Assembly: GCA_025716855.1 (NCBI GenBank)
Contig: JAIXMQ010000093.1
Coordinates: 20,344-84,343, forward strand
Direction of reading: 5' to 3'
DNA: 64,000 bases
DNA from: Pilaira anomala
Taxonomy: Eukaryota > Mucoromycota > Mucoromycetes > Mucorales > Mucoraceae
The notes under the pieces are model-generated. The model saw only the letters and a program-made list of their open reading frames with translations. It searched no databases and was not told the origin of the DNA. The position numbers were made by a program, and so were the translations under genes. How positions within the stretch are numbered: the first letter of the stretch is position 1; every line of letters begins with the position of its first letter. Positions 36,372-47,165 of the stretch are shown in pieces.

Positions 36372-39114
36372 ATGAAGTCAGGTGTACAACAAGTTGACAT
36401 GAATTGGAAAAATTATTCTAGTAAGGATGCCAGTAATTCAAATAAACGATCTAGAATAACAAGAGCTTGTAAATATATATAATATATCTGTCACTTGGAT
36501 TTTTATTGACATTTTGTATTTGTGTCTTTTTTATTTTAGGTGATATATGTCGAAGAAAGAAAATTAAGCAAGTGCTGTTTCTTTTTTTATATCAAGATTT
36601 TTTATTTTATTTATTAACATAATTTTCATATAGATGTGATATTTCTGATTCACAAAAGTGTGCGACTTGTAATCAATATGGTTGGGAATGTACCTTTAAT
36701 GATGTAAGTCCTTTCTTTTGGTTTTTTTTTTTGGAGTATTTTGTTTTTTTAATTGTTTGATTTAGACCACAAAAAAGAGAGGACCACCAAAAGGGTAAGT
36801 TGCACAATCACACACGAGAAAATTAAAAAGAGAGACCAACATTTACATAATCTAGTTATATTGAAAGTCTCGAAACTCGACTTCAAAAGATGGAAGCACT
36901 ATTAGAAACAATGCAACCTGAAAAAGAAACTAATACCACGCCAAGCCCTGATGATACCACCAAAGAAAAAACGCCACCTTCTTCTTCAGTAGAGATGCCT
37001 AAATCTGTGGAACATAGTAAAGTTGTAAAATATCTTGGAAGCTCCTCTGGATATTATTTAGTCCGTGATATCTTATCCACAAATGAAGAAGATATAGATG
37101 AAGTGAAAAATATACCTAATAAACGAAAGCAATCAAATTCAACTGAAAATGACGATGAAGTACGTTCTATACGGTTTAAAAAAATCAATGTGTTAGATGA
37201 TGATGTTATGTTTGTTCGTGATAAAACTTTGGCTGAACATGTAGATCAACTGGAAACCGATAAGCTGGATCTTAAGAACGATTTCACCCCAAAGGCTTTA
37301 TTAACTCAACTTATTTACAAGTAAAAAAAAAAAAAAAAAATACCTATAATATTAATTAATATGATGAAACTGACATATATACATATATATATTTACAGGT
37401 TTTTTGAAAGAGAACATAATTCATTACCCGTAGTCAACAAAGTAGATTTTCTTGATGCCTATGAAGGTCGTACTAAACCACCACCTGCAACTATTTTGAT
37501 ATACGCCATTTGTACAAACGCTGTCGCCATTTTGCCTTTTGATGATCCAGTTTTTACGAGTACTGGTATTCAACGCGATGAATTATTTAATACCCTTTTA
37601 GATCATACCACATCCCTTGTCCGTAAAGAATATTTAACGCCACGTTTAGCTACGATCCAAGCCCTTGTATTACTATGTGCTTACCCCGCTTGTGATAAAT
37701 CATTTTACAGAAACTGGTTAAGGGCTGGTATGGCGGTTAGAATGGCGCAAGAAATTGGTCTTCATAGAACATTAGAAAAATTAGAATTAACAGATGAAAT
37801 GTTTGAAATGCGTAAAAGAATCTGGTACTGTACTTATATTACGGATAGATGGTGCTGTGCAGCCATGGGTAGACCTTTAGCTATTGCGGATGCAGATTGT
37901 GATATTGATTTACCTGATATCAAGGGAGGAAAAAATGGTACAAAAGACTATACACTTTTTGTGAACTTTATTAAACTTTCCGGTATACTTGGAGAAGTAC
38001 TTCGTCGTATTTATTCACCTAAAGCTAAATCACAAGGTTACAATAACACAACAATCTATCACACTGTACAAAGTATTTATTTGATGTTAAATAATTGGCT
38101 TCAACAAGTACCTGAACATCATCGTATTAGTTCGGAAGAAGCTAAAATGATCCACAAGAATAATATTGTAACAAACAAAATAAGAGAAGCTGGTCCTTTG
38201 ATGATTTGTTATTACGTTGTCATTGTGCTTTTGTATCGAACTTTTCTTGTGTCGAATAAATCGGACGTGTTACCTGCCTTGTTTGAAGAAGCTAATCAAC
38301 GTTGTACAGAAGCGGCCAATAGTGTCATTGACATTGCAAGGTTACTTCCACCTGCCGAAATCGTAAATTTCGGCTGGAATTTTGCCGGTAAGGTTTTTTT
38401 CTTTTTATATATTTTTCCTTCTTCTAATTTAAAGTTTTATATTTTTTAAGGGTATCCTGTATTTCAAGCAAGTCTTATTCATGTATATAATTGTACTAGC
38501 AATCAACCAGAAGTAGCAAATAAAGCACACGAATATGTCAAAATATGTATTGAAGAGTGTATTGAGCCAATGAACAAAGAGATGAAAATGGCTCCACAAG
38601 CGGTGCCACTTATTAAAACCTTAATGACATTAATTGGGGCTGAAAAGAAAGAAAATGAAAAATTGAACTCACCAGTTACAACCAATTTACATCCACCAAC
38701 TCAACCACAACAACAACAACCAGAACATCAGTATCATCATGCTGCTGGTCCTTCTGCATTTGCATTTTCTCCGCCTGCTTTACATCCATCACCTATGAGT
38801 GTGCATGCTATTGTATCGGACTGGAATGAACCTTCTTCTTCTTCTGCTTCTACTACACAACAAGAACCTTTTGTACCACAGAATGTATCTTCAGCAGCTT
38901 GGCAAAGTTTATTCTCTTCTGCAGGTACTCCATTTTTTGAAAACGATTCTGATTGGCAAAGTAAGTTTTTCTATATTAGTACTGGCGGTATTTTTTATCC
39001 TACTTTTTCAATTTTTTTAACTAAATTTTTTTCTGTTTTTTTATTTATGTAGCAACTCTTTCATCATTGTTTGATGATGCTCAAATAAAACAGACTAATA
39101 ATTTTACACAGTAA
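36372..39114 (+). CDS. Zn2Cys6 fungal transcription factor
   Basis: Eight exons: 36372-36468, 36540-36567, 36634-36703, 36766-36794, 36856-37320, 37399-38387, 38451-38960 and 39053-39114; 2250 nt, 749 residues. The zinc cluster is spread over three exons: ACDICRRKKIKCDI, CATCNQYGWEC. It is followed by KKRGPPKGYIESLETRLQKM, the usual linker and coiled coil. The fungal transcription factor domain contains RAGMAVRMAQEIGLHR, RKRIWYCTYITDRWCCAAMG and GRPLAIADADCDIDLP. The C-terminus is Gln/His/Ser-rich, activation-like. Intron 2 begins GCAAGT, a GC-AG intron inside the zinc-finger codons. Target genes unknown; by motif it is a relative of XlnR/Tea1-type regulators. This is the intact counterpart of the two damaged regulators nearby. 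Confidence 0.92.
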
Positions 39115-39273
39115 AAACAAAAAAATTGAACACAAGTTTTTTGTTTATATATTTTTTTTTTGTGAACCCGAAAAATAAAACGTTGTATAAGTACCGAAAA
39201 AACTATTTTTTTTTTCTTTTTCTTCTTTCTTTTCTTTACTTTTATATATATATATATATATACTTTAACAGTT

Positions 39274-40998
39274 ATGGATAATTACGGATACCCAAGAGAA
39301 GATAGAGACGAAGAAGAATCTTATTCCAAGGTAATAAATAGATGATACTTTTTTTTTTTAAAAAAAAAAACGCGTATATTTATCAAAATCGGGTTTCCTT
39401 TTACCTTAGAATAACTATGGTTACGGTACACCCGGTAGCGATAGTAACGATCCTAGTTTTACTGAGGATGAATACAATCATCCTAACCCAAGCTACTCTC
39501 AACCTCCTTATTCAAAGCATAATCAAGGCCCCGATCCAGGTAAAAAAAAAGAAAAACGAATAACCGTGTGACCGATCACTCATATAACGTGTACAGTTCA
39601 ATACGGTGGAATGGCAACACATAGCGAAAATCAACCTGGCAACGAGTTCTTTTTACATGTTGATCCTACTGTAGATAATGATGACACACCTGAATTTGAG
39701 CTTTCAAACTGTAAGTATATATAGTTATTTGTATTTAGTTATTGTGTGTATTTATACGTTTTATTAGGTCATGGTAAAAAGAGGGCTTTGTTGATCGGTA
39801 TTAATTACACTGGTACATCTAACGAACTGGGCGGTATGACAAACAAAACTTAAAAATATATATATATATATATATTTTCTTATTAAATGATAACTTTTTC
39901 TTTAGGTTGTCTTAATGATGTAGTTAACATCAAGGAGTTTATTATGGATAACTATGAGTTTAAAGAGGTAAAAGAATATATATATATATATATATAAATT
40001 GACAGTAATTGATCGTGTGTATGTTGTACATATTTAGGAAGACATCGTTGTTTTAACTGATGACCAAGATGAAGATAAATTTAAACCCACTCGTGCCAAT
40101 ATTATTGCTGCCATGAAGTGGCTCGTAAACGATGCTGAGTCTAATGATTCGTAAGCTTGCCTAAAGATTTATCAAACTTCTTTTCACTTTAACTAACCGT
40201 ATATCTATTTTTTAGATTCTTTTTCCATTACAGTGGTCATGGTGGCAGAGTACATGATTTACATAGTGACGAAGATGATTCTTATGATGAAACTATATAC
40301 CCATTAGATTTCGATCAATTTGAAGGTGAATCTGGACAAATTAAAGATGATGTAAAGTATTTTTTACATATAGATGTGATATATATGTATTATACTAACA
40401 TTTTTTTTATAGCTTATGCATGATCTTATGGTCAGACCTTTACCTCCAAAGTGTAGATTGACAGCTATTTTTGACAGCTGTCATTCTGGTACTGTATTGG
40501 ATTTACCCTATGTTTATTCTACCAAGGGAGAAATTAAGGAAAAGAGTTTATTTAAACATGCTGGACAAGGTATTTTCTCTGCTGGTATTGCTTATGCTAG
40601 AGGTGATAAAGATGGTGCTTTATCTTCCATCATGTCACTTGGTAAATCATTATTTGAATCTCGTAACATTGCAGATGAAGTACGTAGAAAGAATACTTCA
40701 TTAGCTGATGTAATTATGTTTTCTGGCTGTAAAGACGATCAAACATCTGCTGATGCTCAAGAGGCTGGTAAAGCTACTGGTGCCATGAGTCATGCATTAA
40801 TCTGTAAGTTTGTTTTAGAATAACTATATTATTTAAATACTAACTATATATAAAATAGCATCTCTTCGCAAAAACCCTCACCCATCTTACCAAGAGTTAT
40901 TAAATAGCGTTCGAGATATTTTACGTGATAAATATTTACAAAGACCTCAATTAAGTTCATCACATCCTATTGATGTCGACCTTGAATTCACTTGTTAA
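39274..40998 (+). CDS. MCA1: Type I metacaspase
   Basis: Cysteine protease of the caspase-like clan, cleaving after Arg/Lys, with roles in stress, ageing and protein quality control in fungi. About nine exons. A short hydrophilic Asn/Tyr/Pro-rich prodomain ([14 protein letters not shown]...) precedes the catalytic domain, which starts [14 protein letters not shown]. The catalytic His lies in HYSGHGG and the Cys in [15 protein letters not shown]. Also present are [22 protein letters not shown] and the C-terminal [12 protein letters not shown]. No zinc-finger prodomain is visible. Several introns are extremely AT-rich with TA repeats (near 39860 and 39980). The stop lies 28 bp from the end of the convergent phytochelatin synthase gene, so the 3' ends must overlap. 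Confidence 0.93.
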
Positions 40999-41026
40999 AA
41001 TAATAAAATAAAAAATCTTTATATAT

Positions 41027-42767
41027 TTATTTATTAGATGATTTACAACAACTTTTTTTCTCATCCAAGTTATTTGAATCAGATATAGACCAACCAGGTC
41101 CGCAAGTACAAAATGTGGTTGTTAAATCAGTTACTTCTTCTGAAATACGATGTACTTCTTGTTTCATAATTTGGGTCATATCATCATCTTTTCTAAATTT
41201 ATCGAGTCTATCTTGAATCTCTCTTGGTAAAGAAGTATATAACATACGTGGTGATCCAAGTACAAAAAGTGTTGCAAATGCAGCATTATAGTCTAACGGG
41301 GTATAAGATTGGTTTTCTCTGCCTGGATAAAGTGCGTCCAGAACTACAGGATAGAGAGGTGATTTGGTTGTATCGTATAATAATTCACTAATGTATTCTT
41401 CTGCTTTATCAGGCGTAGTTGCATTAAATGAAGCAAGTGATTGAGTGGCAAGGATAGATGTATATTCTTTAGGTACATTACGAAGTACTAATTGAACTAC
41501 ATGTTCTAATGTTCTTGGCTTCTCTAACCACATATTTTCCGGAATACGTTGACAAAATGATTTAGCTACTGTAGACCAATTTAATTTGGCTTCAGCTGAA
41601 GATTCAGTAGGGATGATTGATTCTATTGGTGCTGCAGCAGTTGCTGCTGTTGCTTCTTCTTTTTTTTGTGTTGGTTTCTTGACAGAGCAACTCTCTGGAT
41701 TTACTTTACATAAGCTAATAGGTGGATGCTCAACATCATAACTTAATAAGAAATAACCTCTAGGACGCCCAGTTTCGACATCAATTGGATTCATAGATTC
41801 AAATACTGTTTCAATAGGACACCAATAACTTGGATACTTGTAACGAGCTGTATCCAAAATAAGTACTTTACCATGTTGTGCATTATAAGCTCCAATTGGA
41901 GAAAAATGTCCATCACCCGTTTGACCTAATACTTTTCGAGAAAATGAAAGAACCATAAACGTATCCGATGTAGATGTAACCATTTCAACATCCTTTTTAA
42001 ACTCTTCAAATGTAAATTCATGTCCTCTTTTCACTTGTACATCACAATGGCATTTTGCTAAACATGCAAAATTATCAAATGTAATACCATTCTTCTTCAT
42101 ATCTTCTTTAGATGAACAACAATTCAAAAATTCATCTAAAAATTACCTTCTTTAGTATTCCTCTTTACTGTTAAACCTTCATTTTATTTTATTTTACCTG
42201 AAAACCATCGCCAATTGCCTTTCCATCTTCTCTTGGGATCTACTTCCAAAGCATTCAATACCATGGCCACTATGAAATTTTTTATAATTAGATCATTACT
42301 AATACAATAATAAACATGTTTTACTTACATGAACTAGGGCCACAATAAGCAGGTTCTGATTGAGTAGTGAAATTACCAGTCAAAGGGAAAAAGCCTTCTG
42401 CATGACCATCGTCCATAGCTTCTCTAAATAACTTTTTTCCTTCAGGGGAAGCAAAACGAACAAGAGTCGTAGGTAATTCTCTTTGATAAAACGTATTTTT
42501 TAAATCATCGGCTTTTGTATCAGAAGTAGATACACCTAATAAATCTTGAAAGGCGGCTGTAACTGAAGCTGCAGGTGCTGCCTCAAACTTAGGTATAACT
42601 GAATCGGTTTGAGTACCAATACTACGAACGATAGTCTTACTGACTGAATTTGTAGTAGGAGTAGGTTGAAATACTTTAACTGTTGGTGTTGTTGCTGTTT
42701 CTATTGAGCGTGGTAACTTGAAGTGTGTACGGTAACGTAACCACTGTGAGGCATTTACTTTTAACAT
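41027..42767 (-). CDS. PCS1: Phytochelatin synthase
   Basis: Gamma-glutamylcysteine dipeptidyltranspeptidase making phytochelatins from glutathione; metal detoxification. Exons 42767-42329, 42269-42198 and 42135-41027, 1620 nt, 539 residues. Catalytic triad visible: Cys143 in EPAYCGPSS, His247 in GQTGDGHFSPIG, Asp265 in VLILDTARYKYPSYW; the His-Asp spacing of 18 equals that of plant PCS1. Conserved LAMVLNALEVDP and RWKGNWRWFS follow the Cys. The C-terminal domain is variable, as in all PCS, and ends Cys-rich (CTCGPGW, SCCKSS). The ~140-residue N-terminal extension, with MLKVNASQWLRYRTHFKLPR at its start, looks like a mitochondrial presequence plus a disordered spacer, unusual against plant enzymes. 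Confidence 0.95.
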
Positions 42768-43339
42768 TCCTTTTTTTTTATTTATAAATAAAGAAAAGTA
42801 TTAAAATGATTAAACATGTTTTTAATTGTTTTTTTTTTTTTTGAGACCGCTTTTTTTTTAAAAAAAAAATTGAGTTTCTTTCTGAGACAACACTTTCCAA
42901 ATAAAGATTTTAAGAATAAACTGATTATCCTTTAAAAAGGGGAAGATGAATAATAACATAAACTGTCTTTATCATTTCCTCTCAGGTAAAATAATTATAT
43001 CAACCTTGACAAAAAAGTACAACCCCATCACGAAAACAAGAATTATCGAGTGATAATGTTTCTTCATTTTTCATAAGGTTCTGTATAAACATTTTGCCGG
43101 TTAGTTTATGCGAAGTAAAAGTAATTTGAGTCTTAAAAATTCCTTCTCATTTACGCTGCTACCACGTAGTTACTAATTTTTTAACAATTTTGTGATGGGA
43201 TTTACCCAGATAAATGCTTAATATTTAGATTGATCGGTAAAACCGTATCATAATAAAAAAAAGGATTATATAAGTTTCCGCTACTATTTTAATTTATTTA
43301 ACTGCATATTATTTTAAAAGACGTTAATAAAAAATCCAC
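42768..43339. other. Intergenic, no gene seen
   Basis: AT-rich region upstream of the phytochelatin synthase gene; its promoter should lie at the 42768 side. No metal-response element can be claimed by eye. No frames of note. Confidence 0.4.
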
Positions 43340-43915
43340 CTAAACTTGGGGGATGGAGAGGATTTTGTAATATATAAAGTCCTTCAAGGCTTGGCAAGTA
43401 ATATCAAAGCATAATAATTCCTCTTGTTGTACTGCATGTTTGTATTGTGTTGTGTTAATCCATAACAGACCAGCTTTATTACCAACATAATACTTGGGTC
43501 CATAACTTGTTTTAAGTCTGATATGAGTTACCAAACCATCATTGATTACATACTTACGGTTTTTATTTGTCAATATTAGTAGGTGTAATCGTGTTTTTTT
43601 CATAACAATGAACATAGGTCTGTAAATGTCATGCTCATCACCATTAAATTTCAAATGAAGCTGTTTGATATTAGGACACTTCAGGGACACGAATTGAAGA
43701 AATGTATCTAGAGGAGCCTTGTCTTCAAAGTCAACATCGCGAACAATTAATTTTGTTACATTTTTCACTTCGAGAACATGATCGTTTGCAGAAGGTTTAT
43801 GATAATAAGCATCTAAAGGCATTGAAAATTTCTCTAATAAACAACTTTTATGTACATCTGCTGAATTAAATATGACAGGAGACAACAGTAGTGAGTTGTT
43901 GCGATAAATTTGCAA
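43340..43915 (-). pseudogene. Headless F-box/LRR-like gene
   Basis: A 191-codon frame without ATG (opens at TTG) containing VKNVTKLIVRDVDF and FVSLKCPNIKQLHLKFNG, the spacing of degenerate leucine-rich repeats seen in fungal F-box proteins. The first ~20 codons (NNSLLLSPVIFN) lie inside the element: the same codons occur at about 4975-5038 in copy A, after which the two copies diverge. So either the element end lies inside this gene, or the gene belongs to a larger element of which copy A lost this part. The N-terminal F-box is not present. Confidence 0.5.
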
Positions 43916-44199
43916 TGATTTACCTTAATGTCATTGATTTTGAGTATAATATAATAAATAAATAAATAACTCGAGATAGTCTACATTATGTTATAATTGG
44001 TTTTCTTGATTTCAAGTATCAAAAATAGTTTTTAGCTCCTCAATTATACCCCAACCTGTCATATATAATCTTGTATACCGTTGTGATGATGTTTTTTGGG
44101 GATAAAAGAATGATCATTCCATCATTGTTGTAAATGTTAAATCCACTATTGTAAATGTAGCTAACGGATCAGTGTTAATGGCTCCATAGCAATTCTCTG

Positions 44200-44650
44200 T
44201 TCAATTAACTGTCTAATATGTAGCCTTGCTAGCAATACTACCAAAAAAGGTATTAATGCCTTTCCAATAAAAGATGCCAACGCCGTTAGTTTTAGAGTAG
44301 TTTGATGTACTAATTTTGAGTTATACAACGTATGTCTCATATTTTGTTGGTAGATACTGTGAGGGTCATACTTTCTTTGTTGATGAGAAAACCAAGACGT
44401 TGAATTGTGGTTGAAGAAGGAGCTACTTGGGATTTCTTTTGGTTGACCAAGAAGCCTAGACCTGATAGTTTTTGCTCAATTTCATTTTCATGGTTTTTGT
44501 AAATATCACAGTAAACAATGTCGAACGAAAACCTGAATGATAGTGTATGAATCCTTTCCGTTACTTCTGCTTCGATAATAATTAATATGTTGCGTTTGAG
44601 AAAGTTGAGGGAAGCGATGATGTTGATTTTGTATTTCGCCTATTGTTGAA
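44200..44650 (-). pseudogene. DIRS-type reverse transcriptase remnant, copy B
   Basis: The same broken frame as at 4234-4750, reading RLGFLINKESMT and ASFIGKALIPF in shifted frames with stops. It supports that both copies descend from one already damaged ancestor, because the major breaks are shared. Confidence 0.5.
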
Positions 44651-45764
44651 ATAAAAGGCAATATTTTAGAAAATGAAGTACCAAAAGCAAAAGAAAAGAT
44701 GATCAGGCCTTATAATTATTAAAGATATCCTTTTAGTTATTATCATTTTTTTTTCTTTGAATAATTAAACCAATAAAGACAAGATTGGTAACACGAAAAT
44801 AGCTTCCTTTAAAACACAGGATAATGAAAGTTTTGATGGAAGTTATTTATTTGATTTGAACCAATTATCAAACATTCAGTCAACAAAGAGCCCAACTTAT
44901 CGAATAGTAACTAACACTAACTGTAGAAGCACACTCAAATCATTTCAAATTGTACTAAGGTATATATATGAAAAAGAAAAAGAAAAAGAAAAGGTGGCAA
45001 ATAATATGTACATGATGCTCTTTATTTTTCTGTCTTTGTCTATATGTATGTATATATAAATAAGAGGAATAATCCTACAAAGATATCTTGTTGGTAATAC
45101 GCTTACATAAGACCACAAATCAAAAGTAATGTTGTAGTTGTGTCTACACACTCGTTAATTGAAAGATATCCTCTTTTTATACATAATATAGAGTAATAAT
45201 ATTTCCGCTGTTGTTCTTTACCTACTTTTAAATTCACCCATGGAGCTCGATTAAACTTTCAATCTAACCAAAGACTGTAATCACAACATTAGTTTGAAAA
45301 TAAAAAAGCCTTTACGTTTATGTTAAGCTGAGATAATAATAAATTCTGTTTCTACGGCGCTTCAGTCTCTGTGGTTTTTTTTTGTGACACACTTTTTTTT
45401 TATCATAATTTTTTTTTGGAAACGTCATCATCAAGATTAGGAATAAAAAAAAAATATACAAAATAACCCTGTTGTTCCTCTTTTTATACCCATCATTATC
45501 TTTTCTGTTGCAAAGTATGGTGTTCTATTGTTTGATTGTGATGCGAATGTAGCGGTTTTCTTACCGTGGAACATTTACAATGTTTTGACATGCCGCAATC
45601 AGCACTTCTCGAAGTGTAATGCATTAGTTTTCTACTTGCAGATTAGTATAGATCTCGACATTTCTTTATTTTACATCTGTAATTAACTTACCATGGGATA
45701 GTTCCTGGTCCTAGAAGTTTACTTCTGGGAGGTTAAGTGAATTGCTGCATAAAGATTTAAAGAT

Positions 45765-46059
45765 TTGAATACCAGTTGCTTCTGGGTTTCTTTTGTCGGG
45801 TATCTTGTTCTATTTGTGATACAGTTAATATGGTGCCATAGTATCGATTTTCTGCTGTCATCACCGGGTGTTTGCTTATTTAGTGTTACCGGTTATTGTT
45901 ATGGCTGGTGGTGTTGCTATGACAGGTGCTGCTATGACAGGTGTTGCTATGATAGGTATTGCTCTGACTAATACTGGTGCTGCTTTAGTTGTTGTTGTTA
46001 TGATGGTAAGTTACTCTTTATTTTATTTTATATATATTATGTTTCCAAACAGTTTCTAA
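45765..46059 (+). CDS. Hydrophobic element frames, copy B
   Basis: Two overlapping frames (45765-45971 and 45868-46059) that form one 99-codon frame in copy A; here one extra T shifts the frame at GTTTGCTTATTTAG. That creates a possible splice acceptor, after which LPVIVMAGGVAMTGAAMTGV continues to MM and a GTAAGT donor at about 46006. Hydrophobic, glycine-zipper-like. Whether this is an exon of an element gene is untested. Confidence 0.25.
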
Positions 46060-46189
46060 CAGTTTCTAACACTCATTTTAAAAATATCGCTATTTGTAAT
46101 CTGCTGGAACTTGAAATCAAAAGGACAAAACGGTTGTTGTTATGATGGTAAGTTATTTTTTTTTTTATATTATGTTTCCAAGCAGTTTC

Positions 46190-46347
46190 TAACAGTTTCA
46201 GCAATGCAATGCAACGGGTTTGTAAAAGCAATGATCAAGTTTTGTGAGTTCTATTTTCTGGCGAGTATGCTCTATCTTGATGGGTCCTGTCTCCTTCTCT
46301 TCCGTCCTCGTTTACGAGCGGTTCGTGCAGTTCAATCCTGGGTGTAA
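46190..46347 (+). CDS. Conserved C-terminal element exon
   Basis: After a TTTCAG acceptor (about 46200) the frame reads AMQCNGFVKAMIKF, then FYFLASMLYLDGSCLLLF and RPRLRAVRAVQSWV before a stop. The same frame is open in the other three copies (about 2690-2560, 59770-59905 and 61255-61046). Product unknown; hydrophobic middle, basic end. Confidence 0.25.
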
Positions 46348-46616
46348 TGGCACGTAAAACCATACGGATATCGTAGGGAGAGTTGGATTGATGGTTCTCA
46401 TCTTGGTAGATGTCATCTCAAAGGAAAGTATTATGATCAAAGGTTGATTGTTGCCACAACACCGCAGCAGTTAGTGATTCTATTTTTTGGCGAGTATGTT
46501 CTATCTTGGTAAGTCCTGTCTCCTTCTCTTCCGTCCTCGTTTACGAGCGGTTCGTGCAGTTCAATCCTGGGTGTAATGGCACGTAAAACCATACGAATAT
46601 CGAAGGGAGAGTTGGA

Positions 46617-46817
46617 TTGATGGTTCTTATCTTGGTAGTCATCTCTAAGAAAAATATTATCATTGATTGCTGTGTTGTTGTACTTATCCGTTGCATTCTT
46701 ATTTTTGAGACTTCAGCTAGTGGACCTCCTCGTGGTTTGTCTTGGGAAACTTTGAATTCAGAAACTTTTCCTTTCTGGATTGTAAAGGCTAAAGCACTAG
46801 TAACTTTTCTAAAATAA
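46617..46817 (+). CDS. Conserved 66-codon element frame, copy B
   Basis: Identical in protein sequence to the frame at 2106-2306 in copy A as far as I can read. It begins at an ATG and opens with MMVLILVVISKKNIII. Function unknown. Confidence 0.25.
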   Translation: MMVLILVVISKKNIIIDCCVVVLIRCILIFETSASGPPRGLSWETLNSETFPFWIVKAKALVTFLK

Positions 46818-46825
46818 TTATTGTA

Positions 46826-46869
<44 letters not shown>

Positions 46870-47165
46870 GGTAATAAACAAAAAGTCCAAATTAAACTTA
46901 TTTTCCTTTGACATGTTGTGATATACATATACATAAATAAACCCATTCTTTTTTAAAGTGTCTTGTCTTTATGTACCATCCAATAAGTTTCCCTCAAGAT
47001 TGCCCCCAACAAGATTACACTATTTTTTTACAGCTAGACTTTTTTATTGTTATTATTATGTATCTTAACATTTATTATGAAGCCTTTGGTTAATGCATAA
47101 GCTCAAAAGATACCACATAAACTCATCTACACCACAGTCAGGAGCTCCAAAGGCCAAAAGCCTGT

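Larger units (their letters stand above)
43860..47165 (+). mobile_element. Element copy B
   Basis: Inverted counterpart of 1755-5038, similar over its full length. Order along the plus strand: RT-like remnant (minus strand, 44200-44650), AT-rich segment, hydrophobic exon-like frame (45765-46059), a short exon-like unit ending at a second GTAAGT (about 46142), a conserved frame to 46347, a duplicated segment (46300-46560), the 66-codon frame (46617-46817), and an A tract (46829-46866). The final ~160 bp end CCAAAAGCCT at about 47163. The 45060-46990 part is shared with the palindrome arms. Confidence 0.75.

Noticed and set aside
46300..46345. tRNA gene in the element
   Set aside because: A B-box-like GTTCAATCC is present, but no acceptor stem, D arm or anticodon arm folds at a sensible distance.
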